Below the pieces are notes generated by a model. That model did not search any database. It was given only the letters and a program-made list of their open reading frames with translations, and had not been told where the DNA came from. Below are positions 24,437-32,392 of a stretch of DNA of 45,497 bases, piece by piece (within the stretch, counting starts at the first letter, position 1; each line of letters opens with the position of its first letter). The DNA is from Clostridiales bacterium UBA1758. Its GTDB lineage: Bacteria > Bacillota > Clostridia > Oscillospirales > UBA1758. The stretch spans positions 1 to 45,497 of the forward strand of contig DCHG01000049.1 of the NCBI GenBank assembly GCA_002315595.1, in the 5' to 3' direction. Both the position numbers and the translations under genes were made by a program.

Positions 24437-25816
24437 TTATTTAACAAATGTTCTGCGGATCAAGGCACGGGCGTCTTCAATGCCCGATAGTTTTCCGTCG
24501 GCGATCATCTGAACGAGAAGATTTCCGCAGGCAGTGGCCTCGACCGGTCCGGCGTAGACCTTTCGCCCGGTGTAGGCTTCGGTCAGTTCGTTGAGATAAG
24601 TATCTTGACATCCCCCGCCCATGATGTTGACAGAGAGGTATTTTTCGCCGGAGATTGCCTCGATTTGTTCAATGGCGTCGCGGTAACAACGGGCAAGACC
24701 GTGGTAGACTACCGCGGCAAGTTCCCCCGGTGTTTCGGGAATGGGCTGACCGAGATCACGGCAGGCGGCTTTGATTTCGTCGATCATGCTTGCGGGTGCG
24801 AGAAAACGATTGTCGTTTGCGTCGATCATTGCGGGTTTTTTGATCTCGCGTGCCATATTGCTGAGTTCGGCGAAAGAGTATTTTTTTTCGTATTCACGGC
24901 GAATGGACTGAATCATCCACAACCCCATGATATTTTTCAGATAACGGATTTTTCCGCCGAACCCACCCTCGTTGGTCAGCCCGGAAAGACGGCTTTCGCG
25001 GGTGGTGACGGGGCGATCGGATTCAATGCCGATCAGCGACCATGTGCCGCTGCTGATATAGACGCAACGGCTTTCGGCAGGAAGGCTCACGACGGCGGAG
25101 CCGGTGTCGTGAGAAGCAGGAAGGATGACTTCGCAATCAAACCCGACGCGTTCGGAAATTTCCGGCAAAAGGCGACCGAGTTTCGTTGCGGGCATTTGCG
25201 GGGTTTTGAAAATATCCGTCGGAAGACCGAGTTTTTCAAGCAGATCACGATCCCAATCACGCTTTTCGGCATCGAGCAGTCCCGTTGTGCTGGCATCGGT
25301 GTACTCATTTGCCATTTTCCCGGTCAAAAGGAAGTTAAAATAGTCCGGGATCATCAAAAAATGCTTTGCACGCTTCAATTGCTCCGGCGCGTGATCACGC
25401 AGTGCGCAGAGTTGAAACACGGTGTTGAAGACATTTTCGGCAATTCCTGTGCGTGCATAGGCAAAATCTTCGCCGAGTTCGGTACGAAGTTTATCGGGAT
25501 AGCCGTCGGTACGACTGTCGCGGTAGGCAACGGTGTCACCGATGAGGCGGTTATTTTCATCGAGAAGCGCGAAATCCACGCCCCATGTGTCGATGCCGAG
25601 ACTCGTCGGGACCTTTCCGATCTCGGTGCAACGCGCCATTCCCGAAAGGATGTTTTCAAACAATTTTTCGCAATCCCAACAGAGATGTCCGTTTTTTGAA
25701 TAAACACCGTTTTCAAAGCGATAGACCTCTTCCAACACAATTCGGTCGTTTTCAATCGAGCCGAGAATATGTCTGCCGGATGATGCTCCGATGTCAATGG
25801 CGAGGAAGTATTGCAT
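24437..25816 (-). CDS. rhaB: Rhamnulokinase
   Basis: A 459-aa FGGY-family sugar kinase that phosphorylates L-rhamnulose to L-rhamnulose-1-phosphate in rhamnose catabolism. The N-terminus FLAIDIGASSGRHILG is the signature of RhaB (family A-S-S-G-R). SLGIDTWGVDFALLD, YRDSRTDG, a catalytic Asp in ASHDTGSAV, and the C-terminal NIMGGGCQDTYLNEL nucleotide-binding element are all present. Length is typical. GGAGG precedes the ATG. Neither rhamnose isomerase nor aldolase is next to it, so the pathway is scattered. It has its own near-consensus promoter, back to back with that of mrp. Confidence 0.92.
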   Translation of the reverse strand: MQYFLAIDIGASSGRHILGSIENDRIVLEEVYRFENGVYSKNGHLCWDCEKLFENILSGMARCTEIGKVPTSLGIDTWGVDFALLDENNRLIGDTVAYRDSRTDGYPDKLRTELGEDFAYARTGIAENVFNTVFQLCALRDHAPEQLKRAKHFLMIPDYFNFLLTGKMANEYTDASTTGLLDAEKRDWDRDLLEKLGLPTDIFKTPQMPATKLGRLLPEISERVGFDCEVILPASHDTGSAVVSLPAESRCVYISSGTWSLIGIESDRPVTTRESRLSGLTNEGGFGGKIRYLKNIMGLWMIQSIRREYEKKYSFAELSNMAREIKKPAMIDANDNRFLAPASMIDEIKAACRDLGQPIPETPGELAAVVYHGLARCYRDAIEQIEAISGEKYLSVNIMGGGCQDTYLNELTEAYTGRKVYAGPVEATACGNLLVQMIADGKLSGIEDARALIRRTFVK

Positions 25817-25845
25817 ATAAAACCTCCAAAACAGATGATAGATAC

Positions 25846-25874
25846 ATTATATAATAAGAAAGCGCGAATTTCAA
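25846..25874 (-). promoter_or_regulatory. Promoter of rhaB
   Basis: On the minus strand TTGAAA (25874-25869), 17-base spacer, TATAAT (25851-25846). Its -35 lies one base from the -35 of the divergent mrp promoter. Confidence 0.75.
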
Positions 25875-25875
25875 G

Positions 25876-25903
25876 TTGACAAAAAACGATCTTGTAGTAC
25901 AAT
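25876..25903 (+). promoter_or_regulatory. Promoter of the mrp gene
   Basis: TTGACA at 25876-25881, 16-base spacer, TACAAT at 25898-25903. Confidence 0.75.
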
Positions 25904-25934
25904 ATAAGAGTAATTAATTTTTGGAGGTACGCAA

Positions 25935-26765
25935 ATGGAAGAATACGAAGGCTGCACACATAATTGTGAAACATGCAGTCATAATTGCGGCGGCGGAGAA
26001 CCCGAAAGCCTGATTGAGCCGCTTAACGAATTATCCAGTGTTAAAAAGGTCATCGGTGTCGTCAGTGGTAAGGGTGGCGTTGGAAAGTCCATGGTCACTT
26101 CGATGCTCGCTGTCCTTCTCAATCGCCGCGGATTTAAGACCGCGATACTCGACGCCGATATCACTGGTCCGTCCATTCCGAAAATGTTCGGTTTGAAAGA
26201 ACGCGCCACCGGCAACGACACCGCACTGTTTCCGGTCACCACCAAAAGCGGCATCGACGTGATGTCGATCAATCTTTTGCTTGACGATGTTGCCGCACCG
26301 GTCGTGTGGAGAGGCCCGGTCATTGCGGGCGCCGTCAAGCAGTTTTGGACCGATGTCGTTTGGAAAGACGTCGACTATATGTTTGTCGATATGCCCCCCG
26401 GAACGGGCGATGTTCCGCTGACTGTGTTTCAGTCGTTGCCGCTTGACGGGATCGTCATCGTCGCTTCTCCGCAGGAACTTGTCGGAATGATCGTTGAAAA
26501 GGCAGTCAATATGGCGGGCATGATGGATATTCCCGTCCTCGGACTTGTCGAAAATATGAGTTATGTTGTTTGTCCGGATTGCGGTAAAAAGCACGCTATT
26601 TTCGGCGATAGCCATATCGACGAGATTGCAAAACAACACGCGATCCCCGTCATCGGCAGAATCCCGATGGACCCGGAACTTGCGAAAAATGCCGATCTCG
26701 GCACGATGGAACTCTTTGTCGGTGATTGGCTTGACGCCGCCGCAGATACTGTCGAACAGATCTAA
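25935..26765 (+). CDS. mrp: Mrp/NBP35-type P-loop ATPase, Fe-S cluster carrier
   Basis: A 276-aa cytosolic protein. The deviant Walker A GKGGVGKS (residues 45-52), DADITGPSIP and DMPPGTGDVPLT are family hallmarks of Mrp/ApbC/Nbp35 scaffold proteins, which carry Fe-S clusters to apo-enzymes in an ATP-dependent way. An N-terminal cysteine set (C7, C11, C14, C18, with histidines between) resembles the extra cluster site of Nbp35, and C213-x2-C216 is the bridging-cluster pair. The DUF59 domain of larger Mrp proteins is absent. GGAGG precedes the ATG. Monocistronic between its promoter and a terminator. Fe-S needs nearby are rubrerythrin-era anaerobic enzymes in general rather than a specific neighbour. 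Confidence 0.9.
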   Translation: MEEYEGCTHNCETCSHNCGGGEPESLIEPLNELSSVKKVIGVVSGKGGVGKSMVTSMLAVLLNRRGFKTAILDADITGPSIPKMFGLKERATGNDTALFPVTTKSGIDVMSINLLLDDVAAPVVWRGPVIAGAVKQFWTDVVWKDVDYMFVDMPPGTGDVPLTVFQSLPLDGIVIVASPQELVGMIVEKAVNMAGMMDIPVLGLVENMSYVVCPDCGKKHAIFGDSHIDEIAKQHAIPVIGRIPMDPELAKNADLGTMELFVGDWLDAAADTVEQI

Positions 26766-26772
26766 TGTGTCA

Positions 26773-26802
26773 CAAAAAGCCGCCGTGTTTCGGCGGCTTT
26801 TA
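26773..26802 (+). terminator. Rho-independent terminator of mrp
   Basis: A 10-bp stem, AAAGCCGCCG / CGGCGGCTTT, with a TGTTT loop; a short T/A tract follows. It lies only 33 bases before the next start, so the downstream operon may depend partly on readthrough; I see no clear promoter in the gap. Confidence 0.75.
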
Positions 26803-26834
26803 TAAAAGCAGTGTATTTGAAAGGAAGGGAAAAC

Positions 26835-27830
26835 ATGGAAAGGAAGAAAATCATCGTTCTCGGACTTGGGGACTTTGGACACGAATGGGCGTCGGAAATT
26901 CTGCCGGAGGGTTCTGCGTTCGCGGAACTCGCCGCAATTGTCGACCGCAACCGTGACACATGGCATTGGGTGCCGGATAGCGTGCCGAAATTTGAGGATA
27001 TCAACGAAGCGGTTGAAAAAATTCACCCGGACGGTGTGATCAATGTTACTCCGCCGAGTGCGCATATGGCAATCAATATGAATCTTTTGGGCAAGGGGAT
27101 CCCGGTGCTTTGCGAAAAGCCGATCTCCGAAACCTATGAGGACGCGTGTAAACTGATCCGTTTTGCCCGCGAAAACGGCACCTGCATGATGATCAGCGAA
27201 AACTACCGCTATTACAATGCCGCAAGAAAGGCACGTGAAATCATTTCTACCCTCGGAAATGTCCATTCCGCGATCTGTCATTTCAAACATTTCCACCCGG
27301 ATGCGTCCGAATTTTATCACGGCAAACTTGCGCATCCGCTGATCGCCGATGTCACCGTACATCACCTTGATGTTGCGCGTTACCTCACCGGCGAAGAACC
27401 TATCAAGGTCAAATGCCGTGAATGGCCGGCACCGTACAGTTGGTACGGCGATCGTCCGGCGAGTTGTGCGATCCATACCGAAATGACCAATGGCGTCAAG
27501 TTCGACTACGACGGAACGCTTGCAAGTCCCGCCACCACGACTGACTGGCAGGCTTTCTGGGAAGTTGAGTGCGATAAGGGCATTGTGAGAATGGCAAACG
27601 ATATTGTTACCTTGTTCCGCCCGGATGATGTTGCCGAAGTAATCGACTGCCGCGATCGTCACACCGACACGAGATATTATACCCTCAAAGAATTCGTTTC
27701 CGCCATCAGCGAAGGAAGAAAGGGCGAAACGGATATCGAGGATAATTTCAAGAGTTTTGTTTGGACGAATGCCGCAATTGAATCCGCCGTCTGCGGAGAT
27801 GAAAAGACCATCGCCGATTATCTGATCTGA
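26835..27830 (+). CDS. Gfo/Idh/MocA-family oxidoreductase
   Basis: A 331-aa NAD(P)-dependent sugar or inositol-type dehydrogenase. The Rossmann motif IIVLGLGDFGHEW opens the protein, CEKPIS (residues 93-98) holds the conserved catalytic lysine, and DVTVHHLDVARYL (about 175-187) gives the conserved D-x-x-x-H-x-x-D pattern. The C-terminal half is the usual beta-sheet substrate domain (DYDGTLAS). The ATG at 26835 follows AAGGAAGGG; a GTG 24 bases upstream is less likely. It starts a tight series with a cupin (20 bases on), a small kinase and a GNAT protein. The substrate cannot be predicted. Confidence 0.88.
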   Translation: MERKKIIVLGLGDFGHEWASEILPEGSAFAELAAIVDRNRDTWHWVPDSVPKFEDINEAVEKIHPDGVINVTPPSAHMAINMNLLGKGIPVLCEKPISETYEDACKLIRFARENGTCMMISENYRYYNAARKAREIISTLGNVHSAICHFKHFHPDASEFYHGKLAHPLIADVTVHHLDVARYLTGEEPIKVKCREWPAPYSWYGDRPASCAIHTEMTNGVKFDYDGTLASPATTTDWQAFWEVECDKGIVRMANDIVTLFRPDDVAEVIDCRDRHTDTRYYTLKEFVSAISEGRKGETDIEDNFKSFVWTNAAIESAVCGDEKTIADYLI

Positions 27831-27850
27831 CCGAAAAGGAGTGTTTGAAA

Positions 27851-28201
27851 ATGATCAAAGCCAATTTTTTAGAAGCCGAGTCCGCGATGGAAAATGTTCA
27901 CAGCGGTGAAGGACTTTGCAAAAATGCTCAGGTGCTTGATAAATCCGCATTCAAAAGTCCGCTGAGATTCATTTATTACACCGAAATGCCTGCGGGAACT
28001 TCAATCGGTGAGCATCAGCACGGCGATGACAACGAAGTCTATGTCATTCTTGGGGGAACTGGTGAGTACACATCCAACGGCGAAACCGTCGACGTCAAAG
28101 AGGGCGATGTCCTTGTCAACGAGCCGTTTGCCTCGCACGCTCTCAAAAATACCGGCAAGGACGTGATGCGGATATTCGTTTACGAAGCCGGAAACGAGTA
28201 A
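27851..28201 (+). CDS. Single-domain cupin protein
   Basis: A 116-aa protein that is one cupin barrel. The metal-binding motif 1 is GEHQHGDDNEVY (H55, H57, E62) and motif 2 contributes H96 (FASHAL), with glycine-rich turns between. Such proteins act as sugar isomerases, epimerases or sensors. The ATG at 27851 has GGAG nine bases upstream and lies 20 bases after the oxidoreductase stop, so the two are cotranscribed and probably share a sugar-derived substrate. Confidence 0.85.
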   Translation: MIKANFLEAESAMENVHSGEGLCKNAQVLDKSAFKSPLRFIYYTEMPAGTSIGEHQHGDDNEVYVILGGTGEYTSNGETVDVKEGDVLVNEPFASHALKNTGKDVMRIFVYEAGNE

Positions 28202-28251
28202 TCAAACGCCGTCCACATCGAAACAGTGTGGACAGTTACATCTTTAAGAAA

Positions 28252-28746
28252 ATGAAGACGTTATATTTTATCGGCGGAACAATGGGCGTCGGAAAAACGA
28301 CTGTATCTCAGCATTTGAAAAAGCAGTTGCCCGACTGTGTCTTTTTGGACGGAGATTGGTGTTGGGATGCAGATCCGTTTCAGGTAAACGAAGAAACAAA
28401 GGCAATGGTTATCCGCAATATCCGTTTTATGCTGAATGAATTTCTGCTTTGCAGTGCCTATCAAAATGTCGTTTTCTGTTGGGTAATGCACGAACAGTCC
28501 ATCATTGACGCGATTCTCGGCGGATTGGACACAGACGATTGCAGGGTGATTTCGATTTCGCTGACGGTCGATGCGGAAAATTTGAGAAAAAGGCTGACGG
28601 ATGATGTTGCACGCGGAATTCGTGCCGCCGACATTGTCGAAAGAAGCGTTGCGAGAATTGCTCATTATCAATCGCTTGACACCGTGAAAATCAACACGAC
28701 CAACCGTTCCGTTTGCGAAATCGTCGATGAAATTATGAATCTTTGA
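28252..28746 (+). CDS. P-loop kinase (AAA_33 / small nucleotide-kinase-like)
   Basis: A 164-aa protein with the Walker A motif GGTMGVGKT (residues 8-16), a lid-like arginine region (LRKRLTDDVARG) and FLDGDWCW as the acidic strand-end typical of kinases that bind a small hydroxylated substrate. It resembles small unassigned kinases of the zeta-toxin/AAA_33 group. The ATG at 28252 is preferred because the P-loop strand starts immediately (MKTLYFIGG); a GTG at 28228 lies in an inverted repeat (GTCCACA / TGTGGAC, 28211-28233). Neither has a strong ribosome site. Substrate unknown; placement after the cupin suggests a sugar or nucleoside. Confidence 0.75.
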   Translation: MKTLYFIGGTMGVGKTTVSQHLKKQLPDCVFLDGDWCWDADPFQVNEETKAMVIRNIRFMLNEFLLCSAYQNVVFCWVMHEQSIIDAILGGLDTDDCRVISISLTVDAENLRKRLTDDVARGIRAADIVERSVARIAHYQSLDTVKINTTNRSVCEIVDEIMNL

Positions 28747-28821
28747 TATGAAAGTCGATGCTTTTCGAAAAGTGACCGAAAACAAGCAATGTAATGAAAT
28801 TATCAGAAAAGGAAGAAGGAT

Positions 28822-29985
28822 ATGATCAGACAGTTTGATCCGGCGGTAGAAGCCGAAAAACTCGCGTATGTAAATCAGTATGCATTTCCGGCGAACAACA
28901 ACCCGGAATCTCACGACGATCACATTGAATTTTACCAGAATGACAAGACAAATATCTATGTCGGCGACTTTGACAGTGAAACGCTGACTTCGTCGATCAC
29001 GCTTGTCCCGCATCTTGTCCGCGTCCGTGGAACTTGGTTCAAGATGGGTGGCATTGGTGGTGTTTCAACACTTCCTGAATATCGCCGTGGTGGAAGAATT
29101 CGCAGAATTTTCGAATATTACATGGATTATATGCGCGAAAATGACTTCGTTGTCAGTGCACTTGGTCCGTTTTCATATCAGTTTTACGGCAAATTCGGCT
29201 ATTCCCACGGATTCAACGGCGTTGAAATTTCCGTACCGATCGAACAGTTGAAACTTTGGCCGGACGAGGGCGGGAAATACCGTCGCGCCAAGCCCGGAGA
29301 CGCCGCAAGTATGATTGAAATTTATAACAAATGCACCGAAAACGAAAGTTGCATTGCACGCCGTTATCCCGAAAAATTCGCAAAAAAAATCGAGGATAGT
29401 TACGACCTGCCGGAAACCTATTATTACATTTATTCCGATAAAGACGGCAACGATCTCGCCTATGTTCACGCGTGCTTCACCGAGGATGCGTACCGAATTC
29501 GTGAGATTTTTTATAAAAACGGCGAAGGACTGCGTCACGCACTCGGATTTATCAGCCTGCAAACCGCGTCCCGCGACAATGCAATCATCGGCGTCGGCGA
29601 AAACTTCCCGATTTTCCGATTTGTCAAAGAGCCGTGGAAGGCGGAATATATGCTTGGTCCCGCCAAAATGTTCCGCGTTTGCAATGTCGAGAAATTCCTC
29701 AGCGAGATCATTCTCGACACCGACGGCGAATTTGAACTAAATGTCGAGGATGACTTTTATCCGAAAAACAGCGGAGGGTATTTTGTCACAGTCAAAAACG
29801 GCAAAACCACCGTCAAAAAGGGTGAAAGCAAACTCGAACCACTCAATATCCGTCAGTTCAATCAGATCATGAGTGGCTTCTATACCGGATCCGAACTTGC
29901 AGCGACCGATGAGGCACCTGCATGGGCGGCGGGACTTGACAAATTTTTCCCGAAACAAACCTGTGCGCTCTACGATCATTTTTAA
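28822..29985 (+). CDS. GNAT-family N-acetyltransferase, Eis-like
   Basis: A 387-aa protein of the Eis architecture: an N-terminal GNAT domain with the acetyl-CoA loop region GGVSTLPEYRRGGRIRRI (about 77-94), a second degenerate GNAT domain, and a C-terminal SCP2-like sterol-carrier domain (about 290-387). Eis enzymes acetylate amines of varied acceptors, including aminoglycosides and peptides, and need the free C-terminal carboxylate as base; here the chain ends in YDHF. The ATG follows a GGAAGAAGGA site. It is last in the series starting at 26835, about 75 bases after the kinase. The natural substrate is unknown. Confidence 0.85.
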   Translation: MIRQFDPAVEAEKLAYVNQYAFPANNNPESHDDHIEFYQNDKTNIYVGDFDSETLTSSITLVPHLVRVRGTWFKMGGIGGVSTLPEYRRGGRIRRIFEYYMDYMRENDFVVSALGPFSYQFYGKFGYSHGFNGVEISVPIEQLKLWPDEGGKYRRAKPGDAASMIEIYNKCTENESCIARRYPEKFAKKIEDSYDLPETYYYIYSDKDGNDLAYVHACFTEDAYRIREIFYKNGEGLRHALGFISLQTASRDNAIIGVGENFPIFRFVKEPWKAEYMLGPAKMFRVCNVEKFLSEIILDTDGEFELNVEDDFYPKNSGGYFVTVKNGKTTVKKGESKLEPLNIRQFNQIMSGFYTGSELAATDEAPAWAAGLDKFFPKQTCALYDHF

Positions 29986-30046
29986 TTATAAATTAAACGG
30001 ATCGCTGAACAAAATCCTTTTTTGTATGCGATCCGGAGTAGAGAAT

Positions 30047-30080
30047 GAAAAAACCACCTGTCGCTTTGACAGGTGGTTTT
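30047..30080. terminator. Bidirectional terminator between convergent genes
   Basis: A 12-bp stem, AAACCACCTGTC / GACAGGTGGTTT, with a GCTTT loop and a T-run on both strands. It ends the GNAT gene (plus) and thiN (minus). Confidence 0.85.
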
Positions 30081-30083
30081 CGG

Positions 30084-30731
30084 TTAGTTTTTTTCGATGA
30101 TTATTGAGGAACTATCGAAATCATCTGCATACCACATCACAATGAGGCTTCCGTTGCGAACGGTGATCTTTGCGGGCTTCTCGGTGAATTCGTTGCTTAC
30201 GCCAAGCGGGGTGTCACAGGTTAGGACGGCATGGTCCAATGGATATTTCAGCCCATTTTCGTCCACTCCTTCGGCATTTCCACCGTGGGCAAAGACCGAA
30301 ACCATTCCGAATTGTGTTCCGTCAAAGCAGAGCGTGCCGTTTTTGATCACGGTGATGATATTGCCGCAACCGACCAAAAACGCCGTTCCGCCACGGTTGA
30401 CTATTCCCGCGAGCGTTTGAAGGTTTGCAAGCGTGTGGTCGAGCCGTCCGCCGATGCCCCCGTAGATGACAAAACGGTCAAATCCGCGCTTGAAGCCTTC
30501 ATCGACGGCAAGCGCAGTGTCGGTATCATCCTTTTCGGGTGGGTGACGGATGATATTGCCGCTATCCGGTACAAAACCAAGCGAATCGAAATCTCCGACG
30601 ATGAGATCGGGGAGGATACCGTTTTCGTTCAGCCGTGCAAGACCACCGTCCGCGGCAATGACAAGATCGCCTTCATTCACGTGAATCGGGCAATGATCCG
30701 GGGCGGCACCGATGATTCTGCAAATGGGCAT
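30084..30731 (-). CDS. thiN: Thiamine pyrophosphokinase
   Basis: A 215-aa enzyme that transfers pyrophosphate from ATP to thiamine to give thiamine diphosphate. Key motifs are VIAADGG (residues 24-30), LIVGDFDSLG (43-52), EKDDTDTALA (66-75) and GGRLDHTLANLQ (about 93-104), which hold the catalytic and metal-binding aspartates. The C-terminal domain (about 135-215) is the thiamine-binding beta-sandwich. The ATG overlaps the tcdA stop by one base (TGATG), so the genes are coupled. No TPP riboswitch was found before the operon, so control is probably not by thiamine. Start at 30731 rather than the TTG one codon upstream. Confidence 0.9.
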   Translation of the reverse strand: MPICRIIGAAPDHCPIHVNEGDLVIAADGGLARLNENGILPDLIVGDFDSLGFVPDSGNIIRHPPEKDDTDTALAVDEGFKRGFDRFVIYGGIGGRLDHTLANLQTLAGIVNRGGTAFLVGCGNIITVIKNGTLCFDGTQFGMVSVFAHGGNAEGVDENGLKYPLDHAVLTCDTPLGVSNEFTEKPAKITVRNGSLIVMWYADDFDSSSIIIEKN

Positions 30732-31456
30732 CAAAATTCACAACCCTTTCTGCGCAAAAGATCCATAACGACCTCGCCCGCCATCATCAAACCCGCCGTT
30801 GCAGGCACCCAAACGACGCTTCCCGGAATACTGCGGCGACCTTCGGGAGGTGCTTCCAGTTGTTCGGCAGTTCTTTTTTTTTCGGGGCTCCACACAACAC
30901 GGTGGTGATAAATCCCCCTTGCACGGAGTTCACGCCGCACCACACGGGCAAGCGGACAGTTTTCCGTGGCGGAAATATCCGAAATTCGAAGAAGCGAAGC
31001 ATCGAGTTTATTGCCCGTTCCAAGGGCGGAAATAATCGGAATATTGCGGTTCAACGCCGTTTCGATGAGGTCGAGTTTGTGTTTGACGAGGTCGATGGCG
31101 TCGATGATATAATCGGGGGAAAAACCGAAGAATTGATCACGCGTGGCTTCTTCATATCGTTCAAAAAGAGCCGTAACATGGCAATCCGGGTTAATATCAC
31201 GGATTCGTTCCGCCATGACTTCCGCCTTTGGTCGCCCGACGGTGGAAGAAAGCGCAATGATCTGGCGGTTGATGTTGGAGGCACCGACGGTGTCGTGGTC
31301 GGCAAGAATGATCTCACCCACGCCGGAACGGGCAATGGCTTCCGCGGCATAGCCGCCGACGCCGCCAATTCCGACGATCAGCACCTTGCTTGACGCAAGT
31401 ATTTTGGGCGCGGCTTCACCAAAGATCATTTGACCGCGTAAAAACGCTTCCTGCAT
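30731..31456 (-). CDS. tcdA: tRNA threonylcarbamoyladenosine dehydratase (E1-like)
   Basis: A 241-aa ThiF/MoeB/HesA-superfamily ATPase of the TcdA (CsdL/YgdL) type, which cyclises t6A37 of ANN-decoding tRNAs to ct6A. It opens with FLRGQMIFGEAAPKIL, then the nucleotide loop VLIVGIGGVGGYAAE (residues 26-40), the acidic strand end LADHDTV, NINRQ, and SALGTGNKLD further on, all typical. The C-terminal ~50 residues contain the flexible catalytic-loop region. The ATG at 31456 follows GGAGG at nine bases. An open frame continues upstream to 31609 but runs through the 6S-like RNA and is not coding. The gene begins 22 bases after that RNA's U-run, so readthrough may drive it. Confidence 0.9.
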   Translation of the reverse strand: MQEAFLRGQMIFGEAAPKILASSKVLIVGIGGVGGYAAEAIARSGVGEIILADHDTVGASNINRQIIALSSTVGRPKAEVMAERIRDINPDCHVTALFERYEEATRDQFFGFSPDYIIDAIDLVKHKLDLIETALNRNIPIISALGTGNKLDASLLRISDISATENCPLARVVRRELRARGIYHHRVVWSPEKKRTAEQLEAPPEGRRSIPGSVVWVPATAGLMMAGEVVMDLLRRKGCEF

Positions 31457-31478
31457 GGGATTGATCCTCCATTTCAAG

Positions 31479-31669
31479 AAAAAACCTCCGCGATGACCGT
31501 GCGAGTTCCTTTCATATCCTGCATCGTCAGCAGGTGGGTTACCTGTTTGCCGCTTTACCGCTTCCAACGTCCGATTGCTCGGGAGGCCTGCGAACCACGT
31601 CAAAACCATCGGAATCCCGTATAAGAAATGTAGGAGTATACGAACCCGTCACGAATCCCGCAGGGGATG
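31479..31669 (-). ncRNA. ssrS: Probable 6S RNA
   Basis: About 190 bases with no supported gene fold, on the minus strand, into one long irregular hairpin. The closing stem pairs CCCCTGCG (31666-31659) with CGCGGAGG (31493-31486). Inside it GGGTTC pairs with GAACTC and TATACTCCTACAT with ATGCAGGATAT (around 31639-31627 and 31525-31514). A large open middle follows, with the small hairpin CAGGT-AACCC-ACCTG on its 3' side, and an apical CCGA-GCAA-TCGG hairpin. Length, a closing stem, an open middle bubble and a hairpin on the bubble's 3' strand match 6S RNA, which binds RNA polymerase as a promoter mimic. The termini also resemble E. coli 6S (5' C-U-G-x-G with UUCG; 3' GG-x-CAUC-x-CGGAG). Six U follow the closing stem, giving a natural terminator. 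Confidence 0.65.
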
Positions 31670-31674
31670 GTTAT

Positions 31675-31683
31675 AGTATATCA
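31675..31683 (-). promoter_or_regulatory. Extended -10 promoter of the 6S-like RNA
   Basis: Minus-strand TGATATACT, an extended -10 (TGnTATACT), ends about six bases before the predicted RNA 5' end. The -35 (TTTCTA at 31703-31698, 17-base spacer) is poor. Confidence 0.55.
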
Positions 31684-31783
31684 TATCGCTTGTGAAATAG
31701 AAAGATGTTTTCGCCGTAACACTGAAAATTTTTGTGGACGAAGGGGGCAAAAAGTGATAAACTGTATTCAAAGAGGTGTGACG

Positions 31784-32374
31784 ATGACAGGTGAACGATT
31801 AAAAAAACAGTTGGCTTTTTTTTCGGAAATCGACAAAATGAAATCCGTCTTTCGCCGCAATCTTATCATGGACGGCACAAGGCGTGAAAACGACGCAGAA
31901 CATTCGTGGAGCATTGCGATGCTTGCGGTACTGCTCGAAGAATATGCGGCAAAGCCCGTTAATTTGGAACGCGTAATGAAAATGCTGCTCGCGCACGATC
32001 TTGTTGAGGTCTATGCGGGCGATACCTTTGCATATGATGCCGTGGGCAACCAGTCGAAAGAGGATCGTGAACGCGAAGCGGCGGATCGTTTGTATTCGAT
32101 CCTGCCGGAGGAACAGGGGAAGGAATTGCGCGACCTTTGGGAAGAATTCGACCGTATGGATACCGATGACTCCCGATATGCCGCGGCACTTGACCGAATA
32201 CAACCGCTTCTTTGCAATTATGCGACCGAAGGTCATACATGGAAAATCGGCTATGTTGACTCCGCTATGGTTTATAAGCGTATGGAACCGATCAAAACGG
32301 GCGCGCCGGAATTGTGGCAGATTGTCGAAGATATTATCACGGACTCCGTGAACAGAGGAATTTTACGAAAATAA
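31784..32374 (+). CDS. HD-domain phosphohydrolase (YfbR-like 5'-nucleotidase type)
   Basis: A 196-aa HD-superfamily metal phosphohydrolase. H40 (DAEHSWS), H71-D72 (LLAHDLVEVYAGD) and D137 (AAALDRIQPL) reproduce the H...HD...D metal site, with positions close to those of E. coli YfbR, a dNMP 5'-nucleotidase. FFSEIDKMKSVFRRN at the start is also family-like. The ATG at 31784 follows AGAGGTG; longer in-frame starts upstream run towards the 6S-RNA promoter and are unlikely. The gap before it (31684-31783) shows no convincing promoter. pfkA begins 18 bases after its stop, so the two form an operon. Nucleotide clean-up is the likely role. Confidence 0.85.
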   Translation: MTGERLKKQLAFFSEIDKMKSVFRRNLIMDGTRRENDAEHSWSIAMLAVLLEEYAAKPVNLERVMKMLLAHDLVEVYAGDTFAYDAVGNQSKEDREREAADRLYSILPEEQGKELRDLWEEFDRMDTDDSRYAAALDRIQPLLCNYATEGHTWKIGYVDSAMVYKRMEPIKTGAPELWQIVEDIITDSVNRGILRK

Positions 32375-32392
32375 TCGGAAAGGATGATTATA

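Noticed and set aside
26031..27662. 543-codon minus-strand frame spanning mrp and the Gfo/Idh gene
   Set aside because: It crosses a terminator and two genes with clear motifs on plus.
31457..31609. Upstream extension of tcdA to 31609
   Set aside because: It would run through the folded 6S-like RNA and its terminator. The ATG at 31456 has a GGAGG site and the E1 domain starts there.
31479..31669. TPP riboswitch, T-box or SRP RNA as identity for this RNA
   Set aside because: The conserved TPP core, the T-box AGGGTGG-type element and the SRP GGAAGGAAGCAG-type loop are absent. One long hairpin fits 6S better.
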